A stretch of 64,000 bases of DNA from Geobacteraceae bacterium (GTDB lineage Bacteria > Desulfobacterota > Desulfuromonadia > Desulfuromonadales > BM103). The notes below the pieces were generated by a model. That model was not told the origin of the DNA and made no database searches. It was given only the letters and a program-made list of their open reading frames with translations. The stretch is from positions 1-64,000 of the forward strand of contig JAHEDT010000012.1 in NCBI GenBank assembly GCA_024641085.1, read 5' to 3'. The position numbers were made by a program, and so were the translations under genes. Below are positions 1 to 8,180 of the stretch, piece after piece (the stretch's first letter is position 1; the number at the start of each line of letters is the position of its first letter).

Positions 1-2
1 AC

Positions 3-2357
3 TACCCCGGACTCGAAGAATTCACCCCGCGGGTGACGGCCTTGGCGGCAAAGGCGATTGACGCCGATCAGCAGATCACCGAAGCCGAGCAGGCCCTTGA
101 GCTCGAACCCAAGATCGCGGCCCTGCAACAGGCCCTCGACAAGCTCGAGCAGCAATTTACCCAATGGGGCCAAATCAACGACTGGCCTTTAAGCTCCATG
201 ATGGAAGCCCGCTCACGCTATACCGAGCTGCAAAGAAAACAGGTCGACCTGCAGCAGAATTTCTCCGACCCGCTGAAAACCTTCGAAGCGGTCCAGCAAG
301 CCTGGACCGCAGAAAAAGCTTTCTGGGAGGGGTGGGGACAGGCCCTGCGTGAAACCTGGCAGCAGGCCATGAAAAGTGCCCGTCTCAAGGCACCGAAAGA
401 ATCGTTTGACCGGACCCTCGCCACGATCCAGACAATCCTCGACAGGAACACCCGGGCGACCAACCGGCTGATCAAACTGCAGCAACCCTTTTCCGCCCAG
501 CAGGAGCTGGTCGCCGGGCGAGTCCAGCTGATCGAAGGGGCTATGAGCGAGCTGCGCAAAGACGTGTTCCGGCGGAATGCCCATTCGTTGTTCGCCCCCG
601 CATTCTATGCGCAATTCACCCCAGACCTGCTGAGCGAGTTCAAGGCCAACATCGACACCACCCTCCGGGTCCCCGGTGATTTCATCAGGAGCCAGGGGTG
701 GGTGGTCATGCTCCAGCTCGTGGCAGGGGGTATCATCGGTTTCCTATTGAAGCTTCGCCAGCGTCGACCGAGGCCGATTACCCAGGAGTTGCGGTTCCTC
801 TTCAGCCACCCATGGGCCGGCGCGGTTTTTCTGGCGATCGCCTTCTTTTCCGGGCTCTATATCAGCCCTCCGGCGCTCTGGCGCTGGCTGCTGATGCTGA
901 CTGGGGTGTCCTCAGCGACCCTGCTCATCGCAGCCATGTACCGCCAGGTCGTCGTCCGGCGCCTGATCCGTGTGATAGCGATCATTTTCGTCCTCGCCCA
1001 AACCGTGCAATTGATCGGTCTGCCGAGACCGCTGCAACAGGCGTACCTGATCGGTCTGTGCCTGGTCATCATCCTCACCTGTCTGGCCCTGTCCCGGCGT
1101 GAGGGGCGTGCGTCCGAGGCCACCCGCAGCGGCCTGACCATGATGCTCTACATGGGAGTCGTGGTGGGCATGATCGGCCTGCTTGCCGGAGTCGTCGGTT
1201 TTGTCTCTTTCACCGCCAACCTGGTCGAGGCCTTCATCGGCACGATCATGGTGATCCTCTGCACCAATATGGCTATTCGCCTGGCGGACGGCGGCGTGCT
1301 GGCCTTCATGAAGAAGGATTGGGTCCGCGGCCAGCGGTTTGTAAGGCGTCTCGGCATCCAGACCACCGAGCGGCTGCAGACCATTCTGCATGTAATCCTC
1401 TACAGCAATGCCATCGTTTACCTGTTCGTCGCCTGGAACATTTACGATTCGGCAAGAGAGTCCTGGAGCAGCCTGCTCGCTCTCGAGTATACGATCGGCG
1501 AGTTCACCCTCTCGCTGCAGATGGTGGTTCTGCTGGCTCTGGTCCTCTACCTGACCAACCTCTTCTCCTGGATTTTACAGGCCTTTATCGACGCCCAGTT
1601 CCTGACCCCGCGGGGCATGGCCTTCGGGGTCCGCTCGGCCTTCAAGCGCCTGCTCCACTACGGTCTGATTACTGTCGGCTTTTTCATCGCCATCAGCATG
1701 GCCGGGATCGGGCTTGAGAAGTTCGCCATCATCGCCGGCGCGCTGGGCGTCGGTATCGGTTTCGGTCTGCAGAACATCGTCAACAACTTCATCAGCGGGC
1801 TGATCCTGCTCTTCGAACGGCCGATTAAGATCGGCGACGTGATCAGTCTCGAAGGCCAGTGGGGGACGGTCACCAAGATCGGCCTGCGCTCCACCGTGGT
1901 CGAGGATTTCGACCGGGCGGAGGTCATCGTCCCCAATGCCGACCTGATAGCACAGAAGGTCACCAACTGGACCCTGACCAGCAACATATCCCGGGTCATC
2001 CTCAAGGTGGGCGTCGCCTACGGCAGCAACCTGACCAGGGTCCTGTCGATCCTCGATACGGCCGCCAGGGCCCATCCCGAGGTCCTCAGCGACCCGGAGC
2101 CCAACGCGATTTTCACCGGCTTCGGCGACAGTTCCATCGATTTCGAACTGCGTGTCTGGATCTCCGACATCAACCAGCGCCTGATCGTCAGAAGTGAACT
2201 GGGCCAGGTCATAGACAGCCATTTCCGCGAAGCCGGGATTTCCATCCCCTTCCCGCAGCGGGACTTGCATTTGCGCAGCATTGATTCTAATCTACAGTCG
2301 ATGTTTGGAGCCTCTGCGAACCATCGGTCGCCCGAACCGGACGCAAACACTGAATAA
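3..2357 (+). CDS. MscS-family mechanosensitive ion channel, large form (5' end outside window)
   Basis: Forms a tension-gated channel in the inner membrane that releases solutes during hypo-osmotic shock. The frame is open to the left edge, so the true start lies outside; the GTG at 33 is probably internal. About 200 residues of coiled-coil-rich, charged sequence (likely periplasmic) precede a series of hydrophobic segments (about bases 690-1720). The conserved MscS pore and beta domain follows at about 1730-2250, with the glycine-rich pore-lining stretch LGVGIGFGLQNIVNNF, then FERPIKIGD and VIVPNADLI. At more than 775 residues it resembles the MscK-type extended members rather than the roughly 290-residue MscS. 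The next gene starts 88 bases downstream on the same strand. The family is certain; the exact subfamily is not. Confidence 0.93.
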   Translation, partial: YPGLEEFTPRVTALAAKAIDADQQITEAEQALELEPKIAALQQALDKLEQQFTQWGQINDWPLSSMMEARSRYTELQRKQVDLQQNFSDPLKTFEAVQQAWTAEKAFWEGWGQALRETWQQAMKSARLKAPKESFDRTLATIQTILDRNTRATNRLIKLQQPFSAQQELVAGRVQLIEGAMSELRKDVFRRNAHSLFAPAFYAQFTPDLLSEFKANIDTTLRVPGDFIRSQGWVVMLQLVAGGIIGFLLKLRQRRPRPITQELRFLFSHPWAGAVFLAIAFFSGLYISPPALWRWLLMLTGVSSATLLIAAMYRQVVVRRLIRVIAIIFVLAQTVQLIGLPRPLQQAYLIGLCLVIILTCLALSRREGRASEATRSGLTMMLYMGVVVGMIGLLAGVVGFVSFTANLVEAFIGTIMVILCTNMAIRLADGGVLAFMKKDWVRGQRFVRRLGIQTTERLQTILHVILYSNAIVYLFVAWNIYDSARESWSSLLALEYTIGEFTLSLQMVVLLALVLYLTNLFSWILQAFIDAQFLTPRGMAFGVRSAFKRLLHYGLITVGFFIAISMAGIGLEKFAIIAGALGVGIGFGLQNIVNNFISGLILLFERPIKIGDVISLEGQWGTVTKIGLRSTVVEDFDRAEVIVPNADLIAQKVTNWTLTSNISRVILKVGVAYGSNLTRVLSILDTAARAHPEVLSDPEPNAIFTGFGDSSIDFELRVWISDINQRLIVRSELGQVIDSHFREAGISIPFPQRDLHLRSIDSNLQSMFGASANHRSPEPDANTE

Positions 2358-2445
2358 CCTGTGCCGAATAGTTTAAGAAGCCTGCGGCAAAATGGTCACA
2401 CCCACTTGCCGCGGCTGGACTCGCCATGACGGGACATTGGTCTTA

Positions 2446-3129
2446 ATGCGCATACTGATTATTGAAGACCAGGCGGACATTCTTCAGAATATCGCCGATT
2501 ATCTCGAGTTGAAGGGCTATCTGGTCGACTGTGCCTACGATGGGCTGGGCGGCCTGCACCTAGCGGTCACCCAAACCTTCGACCTGATCATTCTCGACCT
2601 CATGCTGCCGGGAATGGATGGGATCACCCTCTGCCAGAGATTGCGCCAGGATGCGCGGCTCGATACACCGATTATCATGCTGACGGCCCGGGACAGCGTC
2701 GACGACAAGCTGACGGGATTCCGCGCCGGTGCCGACGATTACCTCGTCAAACCGTTTTCCCTCCCGGAGTTGCACGCCCGGGTGGAGGCGGTCCTGCGCC
2801 GCGGGCAGGCCGGACGGCAAAACATGTTAACGGTCGGCGACCTGACTTACGACATGAACAGCCTGGAGGTCACCCGCCAGGGGACCCCCCTTAAGCTCAG
2901 CCCGATCGGGCTCAAGCTTCTGGAAAAGCTGATGAAGAGCAGTCCCCACCTGGTCAAACGGGAAATCCTCGAAGAATTGTTGTGGGGCGAGGACCTGCCA
3001 GGCAGCGACAGCCTGCGCAGCCACATTCACACTCTGCGCCAGACGATAGACAAACCGTTCACCCATCCTTTGCTGCACACGGTGCACGGCATCGGCTACT
3101 GCCTGAAAAACACGAAGAATGGAATTTAA
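2446..3129 (+). CDS. OmpR/PhoB-type response regulator
   Basis: DNA-binding response regulator of a two-component system. The receiver domain (residues 1-115) has the acidic pair E7-D8, phospho-acceptor D51 in the ILDLMLPG strand, T80 and K102 (the YLVKPF motif). A winged-helix effector domain follows at about 125-225, ending in the typical HTVHGIGYCL sequence. I chose the ATG at 2446 because the protein then starts MRILIIEDQ like its family; an upstream in-frame ATG at 2392 would add 18 unconserved residues. The stop overlaps the start of the kinase gene by 11 bases, so the two are translationally coupled. The regulated genes are unknown; the neighbouring MscS channel is one candidate. Confidence 0.95.
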   Translation: MRILIIEDQADILQNIADYLELKGYLVDCAYDGLGGLHLAVTQTFDLIILDLMLPGMDGITLCQRLRQDARLDTPIIMLTARDSVDDKLTGFRAGADDYLVKPFSLPELHARVEAVLRRGQAGRQNMLTVGDLTYDMNSLEVTRQGTPLKLSPIGLKLLEKLMKSSPHLVKREILEELLWGEDLPGSDSLRSHIHTLRQTIDKPFTHPLLHTVHGIGYCLKNTKNGI

Positions 3130-4378
3130 ATCTCCCCTTTCCCAGAGAATCATCATTTCTTTCGTGCTGCTGACCACGATTGTGAGCGGTCTGTTCAGCT
3201 TCGGCATCATGGCCGCGATCGACATCGTCAAGCGGGACCTCGTCACGGCCGAACTCAACAGGAAGTTTCCCAACATCCTGGTCGATTACAAGCAGGGGCA
3301 CATTCCCGATCTCGACATCGGCACCCAGTTCTACAGCGGTACGGAGGACCTGCCCTATTATCTGCGCGACCTCGAGCCGGGTTTCTACGAGGTAAAAGAC
3401 GCCAAGAGTTCTTTCCATGTCATGATGCGCAAAGACAAGGAAAGGCCTTTTTACCTGGTCCAGGAGCAACCAAGTGTCTCCAAGCATGAGAACCTGCTGG
3501 AATTCACCGTGATTGCAGGGTTCTTTCTCTGTGTCGCCACATCCCTGGTCCTCGGCATCATGATGGTCAGGAGAATCATCGCGCCCGTGCAGCGGCTGAC
3601 TCAGCAGGTCCACAACCGGGAACAACTGCTGCTCGATGCCCCGCCGATCTCCACCGATTACACCAACGATGAAGTGGGTCGGTTGGCGCAAGCCTTCGAT
3701 CGGACCCTCAGCATGCTCCAGGAATCCCTGCAGAGAGAGAGCATGTTCACCAGCGATGTCAGCCACGAGCTGCGCACTCCGCTGATGGTCATAAAAAGTT
3801 CCTGCGATCTGCTGATCGAAAAGAATCAACTCGACGACTATGCCCGCCAGAGAATCGACATCATCAGCAAGGCTGCCGGAGAAATCCAGGAACTGGTCGA
3901 CACGTTTCTGACGCTGGCCCGCGGCAAAGAGACCGAACAGAACAATGCGACCCTGACCAGCATCATCGACGGCAATCTCCGTGAGTGGCAGAACCAGGCG
4001 GCGGGCAAGGGCCTCTCGTTCACCCTGCAGGATCATACGGTCGCATCTGGTGAACAGGCTGCGCTGTTCCCTGTGCCCATGGTGCGCACCGTTCTCAACA
4101 ACCTGGTGCGCAATGCCATTCACCATACCGCCGAGGGGGGGATATCACTGGAGGTCAGGTCCACGGGCTTTACCCTCTGCGATACCGGGCCCGGCATTTC
4201 AACCTCAGAAAAGGGTTCAATTTTCAAGCCTTTCTTTCGCGGCCAATCCGGCAACCGACAAGGACTGGGCCTCGGTCTTTCCATCGTCCACAGGATTTGT
4301 CAAAAAGAGCGCTGGACGGTTGCCGTCAGTGACAACCAACCGAACGGATGCTGCTTCACCGTCACATTCAAGGCATAA
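3119..4378 (+). CDS. Sensor histidine kinase, partner of the adjacent response regulator
   Basis: Inner-membrane sensor kinase. TM1 spans about residues 10-33 and TM2 about 128-150, leaving a sensor loop of roughly 95 residues between them. A HAMP-like linker leads to the HisKA dimerisation domain with phospho-acceptor H216 in SHELRTPL. The ATPase domain carries an N-box (RNAIHH, about 330) and the G2 motif GLGLGLSIVHRI near the C-terminus. The coding sequence overlaps the regulator gene by 11 bases. The signal is not identifiable from sequence. The final 50 residues are short for the class but the ATP-lid motifs are present. Confident as a histidine kinase; ligand unknown. Confidence 0.95.
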   Translation: MEFKSPLSQRIIISFVLLTTIVSGLFSFGIMAAIDIVKRDLVTAELNRKFPNILVDYKQGHIPDLDIGTQFYSGTEDLPYYLRDLEPGFYEVKDAKSSFHVMMRKDKERPFYLVQEQPSVSKHENLLEFTVIAGFFLCVATSLVLGIMMVRRIIAPVQRLTQQVHNREQLLLDAPPISTDYTNDEVGRLAQAFDRTLSMLQESLQRESMFTSDVSHELRTPLMVIKSSCDLLIEKNQLDDYARQRIDIISKAAGEIQELVDTFLTLARGKETEQNNATLTSIIDGNLREWQNQAAGKGLSFTLQDHTVASGEQAALFPVPMVRTVLNNLVRNAIHHTAEGGISLEVRSTGFTLCDTGPGISTSEKGSIFKPFFRGQSGNRQGLGLGLSIVHRICQKERWTVAVSDNQPNGCCFTVTFKA

Positions 4379-4693
4379 TTTTTCGGACCTGCACCCCAAA
4401 CAATGGGACAACAAAGACCTAAGCTGTTTACTAACACGGAAACCTAGAGTAAAAACCAAGACCTTGATATTTCAAAGATTATCAGATTTTCCACTGCACC
4501 CTTCGCGCCTCTGCGTTAACCCTTTTCCCGGTTAACCAACCGTTATTTTTCACGTTTTTTTCACATTATTTCCACGTTCCCATCACAACCGTTCTTATAT
4601 AGTGCAATCATCCACACAGGGGAGATTCGTCATCAGCCGTTCATTGGCTGCAGGAAATTCTCACGAACCTCCCGCTCATCAAAAAGTTGCCTC

Positions 4694-4726
4694 CGGGGTC
4701 TTGAAGTCCAAAGACCCCGCTTTTTT
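4694..4726 (+). terminator. Rho-independent terminator downstream of the two-component operon
   Basis: Perfect 9-bp stem (CGGGGTCTT / AAGACCCCG) followed by GCTTTTTTG on the + strand. It lies about 315 bases after the kinase stop, so it would end the MscS/two-component transcript only after a long untranslated tail, or end a small RNA made from this gap. Confidence 0.7.
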
Positions 4727-4772
4727 GTGCAAAAAATCCCGTTTTAACGAAAAAACGCCAAGCAAAGTAAAA

Positions 4773-4815
4773 GACGCAGAGGGGATGCTTTTCATAAAAG
4801 CATCCCCTCTGCGTC
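4773..4815. repeat. Perfect 20-bp inverted repeat with a 3-base loop
   Basis: Left arm 4773-4792 and right arm 4796-4815 are exact reverse complements around the loop CAT. As RNA this is a very stable hairpin on either strand. It is not followed by a good T-run, so it is not a classical terminator; it sits between convergent genes (kinase and MFS transporter). Confidence 0.8.
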
Positions 4816-4899
4816 CTGCATTCCCCCTCAGTGCTTCCGCACCAAGAGGTTATTTGTGTTTGGGCGGCGAGCCTTGGTTCTGGCTGAATCCGGGAATCA

Positions 4900-6150
4900 T
4901 CATCCGGCCGAGTGTGGTTCGGGAAGGAATTTAGCACAAACCACTGCTACCCCGGTTAAAACTCCAGAGGCCAAGTAGCTGCCGGTGAATGTGCCGGTTG
5001 CATCGGCAACGATCCCGGCCAGTGCCGGACCAAGGGTCTGACCGATGGCGAAACAGAAGGTGATAATCGAAAAGGCCGCCGCCGCACGCGCCTTGCCGAG
5101 GTAATCACCGACCGCGGCCGCCATGATCGCCGGGATGGCAAAGACGGCGACCCCATAGAGGACCACCGAACCGAACAGCGCTAGGGTCCCCAGGCGGGAT
5201 CCAACCAGCAGGTAAGCCAGGGTCTGTACGCCGAAGACCGTCATCAGCCCGCCCTTGCGGCCAACCTTGTCGGAGAGCAGGCCGAATAACGTCCCGGAGA
5301 AGAGGCTGAAAAATCCGACCCAGGACCAGAACATCCCTGCGCTGGCTTCTGCATAGGCATACTCTTCGACCATGGTGGTGACGATGAAGGTCCCGTAGAT
5401 GACGTAGGTCGCACCGAAGATAAAGTAAAGCACGCCAAGGTGGGTCAGAATCCGCACCGACGTGAACCGGCCCCGGCTGGTCGAGGGGTCGTACTCGAGG
5501 TCCTGGGTTCGCCCGACCGGCTCGAGGCCCTTTTCGGCCGGGTCGTTGCGCACCAGCAACGCCGCAAGTCCGGCAATCAGCAGGACGATCAGACCGAGCA
5601 GCAGCCAGCTGACCCGCCAGCCGTTTTGGGTGAATCTTGCATTGAGGAAGGGGACCACGAAACCGGAGAAGATAATGGCGAAGCCGCTGCCGATCACAAT
5701 CAGTCCCGCCGCCTGGCCGCGCTTCTCCCGGCGGAACCAGTAGGACACCAGGACCATGACCGGGATATTGGCAAAACCGCTGCCAATGCCGACCATGGCA
5801 TACAATATCAGGATCAACAGATAGCTGTCACCGGCGGCAATGCCGAACATGCAGAGTGCAATCAGGAGCAGGCCGGTAGTAATCAGTTGGCGTGGGCTGC
5901 AGCGGCGCAGGAGGAAGGGGACGACGGCAACCGCCGCCAGGTACCCGGCAAAGTTGGCCGTCCCGAGAAAGCCCATGTCATCGTAAGACATGCTGAGGGC
6001 ATCGCGCATCGATGGCAGGAGCATGCCGAAGGCGAAGCGCGCCAGACCGAGGCAGGCGAAGATCGTCAACGTGCCAACCAGCACGACGACCCAGCCGTAA
6101 TGGGGCCCGCTTGCTGAAGGCAGAACGCTGGGATTAATTTTTCGCGGCAT
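4900..6150 (-). CDS. Major facilitator superfamily transporter
   Basis: A 12-helix secondary transporter of the inner membrane. N-terminal HYGWVVVLVGTLTIFACLGL is helix 1 and is typical of the OxlT/UhpC-like and YbfB-like branch. Charged loop motifs DKVGRKGG (about residue 270) and a repeated GxxxG pattern are visible. I take the start at the ATG for MPRKIN (6150), because the 14 extra residues to 6192 overlap the region opposite the divergent gene and are unlike the family. It stands alone on its strand, divergent from the deacetylase gene with about 80 bases between the starts. Substrate cannot be told; organic anion exchange or drug/sugar export are both possible. Confidence 0.85.
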   Translation of the reverse strand: MPRKINPSVLPSASGPHYGWVVVLVGTLTIFACLGLARFAFGMLLPSMRDALSMSYDDMGFLGTANFAGYLAAVAVVPFLLRRCSPRQLITTGLLLIALCMFGIAAGDSYLLILILYAMVGIGSGFANIPVMVLVSYWFRREKRGQAAGLIVIGSGFAIIFSGFVVPFLNARFTQNGWRVSWLLLGLIVLLIAGLAALLVRNDPAEKGLEPVGRTQDLEYDPSTSRGRFTSVRILTHLGVLYFIFGATYVIYGTFIVTTMVEEYAYAEASAGMFWSWVGFFSLFSGTLFGLLSDKVGRKGGLMTVFGVQTLAYLLVGSRLGTLALFGSVVLYGVAVFAIPAIMAAAVGDYLGKARAAAAFSIITFCFAIGQTLGPALAGIVADATGTFTGSYLASGVLTGVAVVCAKFLPEPHSAG

Positions 6151-6228
6151 GACTGGAGATGTTACCCTGATTGCATCATTTCGCCAAGACAATTGCCCGT
6201 AAACTCAACCTGCATTACTATACCCCCC

Positions 6229-7062
6229 ATGATTTCATTGATTATCAACGCCGACGATCTCGGCTGCAATGCGGAGCGCGACCGCGGGATCCTCAAGGCA
6301 TTCACGGATGGCATCGTCACCAGCGCCTCCCTGCTCGCCAACGGGCCATCCTTTGTCACGGCGGCCGCACAGAGCAAAGCGGCAGAGATGCCGGTCGGCG
6401 TCCACCTGAACCTGGCGGACGGCACAACCCTGACCGGCCCTATCAAGGGGCTGACAGATGAACGTGGCCAGTTACCGGGCAAACAGGAGCTGCGCCGGTG
6501 CCTTGTTGAAGGGGGGTGCGACCCTGGGGCCATGCGCAGGGAACTTGCCGCCCAGGTGGAACAACTTTTCAATGCTGGACTGCACCCCGATCATCTTGAT
6601 TGCCACCAGCATAGCCAACTCTACCCCTGCCTGACGGCGATGACGACGGACCTGGCCAGGGAATACAACATTCCCGCCATGCGCAATGCCTGCCCGGGCG
6701 AGATTGCTGAAGAGGACCCGAAGGGGGAACTGGGCAAAGAAGTGACCCTGTACCGACGGCTGGCACAGGCCGCACACGCAACGATCACCGGCGCCGGGGT
6801 CAGCACACCGCACGGTCTCTGGGGGATGCCGCTTTTAAACCGCCTCGACACCATCCGGCTCTGCCACCTCCTGGGAAGACTCCCGGAAGGAGTCTGGGAG
6901 CTGATGACACACCCTGGCTACCCCTTCGAGCAGGGCGGTCCCTTCGACGGACCGCAACGTCTCGAGGAACTGCAGGCCCTGCTCTCCGCTGAGGCTCGGG
7001 AGATCATCGTACGCCGCCGCATCCGGCTATGCAGCTTTGGAGAACTCCCATGCGCATCCTGA
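6229..7062 (+). CDS. ChbG/YdjC-family carbohydrate deacetylase
   Basis: Metal-dependent deacetylase of the YdjC/ChbG family, which removes acetyl groups from N-acetylated sugars. The N-terminal LIINADDLG supplies the catalytic/metal aspartates (D9, D10), VGVHLNL supplies one metal histidine and LDCHQHSQLYP supplies another. A TTG start at 6193 would add 12 residues; the ATG at 6229 fits the family start better, although no strong Shine-Dalgarno is visible. The 277-residue length is typical. It overlaps the following glycosyltransferase by 13 bases, so the two are probably coupled in synthesis or remodelling of a glycan. A related family member acts in hopanoid side-chain processing, so lipid-linked sugars are also possible. 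Confidence 0.88.
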   Translation: MISLIINADDLGCNAERDRGILKAFTDGIVTSASLLANGPSFVTAAAQSKAAEMPVGVHLNLADGTTLTGPIKGLTDERGQLPGKQELRRCLVEGGCDPGAMRRELAAQVEQLFNAGLHPDHLDCHQHSQLYPCLTAMTTDLAREYNIPAMRNACPGEIAEEDPKGELGKEVTLYRRLAQAAHATITGAGVSTPHGLWGMPLLNRLDTIRLCHLLGRLPEGVWELMTHPGYPFEQGGPFDGPQRLEELQALLSAEAREIIVRRRIRLCSFGELPCAS

Positions 7063-8117
7063 TCGTCGTACCGAGCCAGGACCCCATAAGCGGCAACTGG
7101 GTCACCGCACAGCGGTTTCAAAATGGCCTTGAACAGCAAGGGCACCAGGTCACCCTGCAGGGGGTCCCACTGCAACCGCAAGGGCTCTTGAGAAGGCAGG
7201 TGCAGGCGTTCGCTCCGCAGGTCGTCCTGTTGCTGCACGCCTACCGTTCGGGAAGACCATGGCTGGAGGAGGCAGGTGATTCGGGCCTCCCCTGCGTGGT
7301 GCTGCTCACCGGCACCGATGTCAACCTCGGCCTGGTCGATCCTGGGCAACGCGACCTGATCCGTACTGTTTTGCAGCGCTCGGCATGCGTGCTCGTGCAG
7401 AACCCCCTGATTGCCGACGGGCTCTCGGCCGTTCACCCGGAGCTGTCAGCCAACCTGCGCATATTGACACCGGGGATCAGCCTTGGGACAACCCCCTACG
7501 ACCTGCGTAAACAACACGCCCTGGCCAGGGAGCAGGTGATCTTCCTCTGCCCGGCCGGGCTACGTCCGGTCAAGGGGCTCGTTGAACTGCTGGAGATGTC
7601 CGGTAAGATGGCTGCGGCAAATGCCGCTTTCGTGCTGGCCTTTTGCGGGCCCTCTCTCGAGGACGGTTACAGCCGGCAGCTGCTGTCGGCCATCGCGAGC
7701 AGACCCTGGGCCAAGTACCTGGGAACGATTCCAGCGGCGGCCATGGCAAGCGCCATGCGCGGCGCCGATGTCATTGTCAACAATTCGCAATCAGAGGGGC
7801 TCGCCAATGCCCTGCTCGAAGCCGCGGCCATCGGTATCCCGATCCTGGCACGCAGGATTCCCGGCAATGCCACGGTGGTCAGGCACAATATCAATGGCCT
7901 GCTGTATGACGGCGAGGATGAATTCCAGCGCTTTGCCCTGCAACTGCTCGACCCACACAGGCGCCGACAGCTCGTCTGTCCTGAACCGGAGCGTTATCCC
8001 GCCAACCGGGAAACGGCAGAGCTGGCCGCCATTCTTCATGGGGCGATCAAGACCGGCCTGGGCGCGGCGGCTTTATGCTCCGGTCAACCAGCTCTGCAGT
8101 TGTACCCGAGCTCATAA
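7050..8117 (+). CDS. GT4-type (group 1) glycosyltransferase
   Basis: GT-B fold glycosyltransferase that moves a sugar from an activated donor to an acceptor, probably at the cytoplasmic membrane. The N-terminal strand MRILIVVPSQDP and the C-terminal domain with a donor-site pattern NSQSEGLANALLEAAAIGIP (the E-x7-E motif region) are clear. I chose the ATG at 7050, which starts directly at the first beta strand; an ATG at 7029 adds 7 residues. It overlaps the deacetylase gene by 13 bases. Deacetylase plus transferase suggests assembly of a glucosamine-containing glycoconjugate, but acceptor and donor are unknown. Confidence 0.88.
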   Translation: MRILIVVPSQDPISGNWVTAQRFQNGLEQQGHQVTLQGVPLQPQGLLRRQVQAFAPQVVLLLHAYRSGRPWLEEAGDSGLPCVVLLTGTDVNLGLVDPGQRDLIRTVLQRSACVLVQNPLIADGLSAVHPELSANLRILTPGISLGTTPYDLRKQHALAREQVIFLCPAGLRPVKGLVELLEMSGKMAAANAAFVLAFCGPSLEDGYSRQLLSAIASRPWAKYLGTIPAAAMASAMRGADVIVNNSQSEGLANALLEAAAIGIPILARRIPGNATVVRHNINGLLYDGEDEFQRFALQLLDPHRRRQLVCPEPERYPANRETAELAAILHGAIKTGLGAAALCSGQPALQLYPSS

Positions 8118-8180
8118 TCGCTTACTATTTCAGAGAGTTCCACTACTGTCCGCACGCCGTCCAACCTACAGGAGCCTGCT

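Larger units (their letters stand above)
4379..4899. other. Gene-free stretch with hairpins and a repeat-family fragment
   Basis: No convincing gene; the longest frames here have no family features and are interrupted by hairpins. It contains a fragment around 4490-4540 of a C/T-rich 'cttcgcgcctctgcgtt' repeat that recurs in degenerate form at 12.8 kb, a rho-independent terminator at 4694-4726 and a perfect 20-bp inverted repeat at 4773-4815. The upstream part (4380-4640) is AT-richer than the genes on either side. Confidence 0.6.

Noticed and set aside
912-1391. Long minus-strand frame opposite the MscS gene
   Set aside because: A shadow of the GC-rich coding strand: composition-driven H/D/Q-rich translation without any family features.
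1575-2270. 231-codon minus-strand frame opposite the MscS gene
   Set aside because: Lies wholly inside a real, well-conserved gene on the other strand; acidic low-complexity translation is typical of antisense frames.
3059-4126. 355-codon minus-strand frame opposite the histidine kinase
   Set aside because: Antisense shadow; kinase motifs are on the + strand and this frame has none.
4602-4934. 110-codon + strand frame in the 4.4-4.9 kb gap
   Set aside because: Crosses the terminator and the 20-bp inverted repeat, and has neither ribosome binding site nor conserved look.
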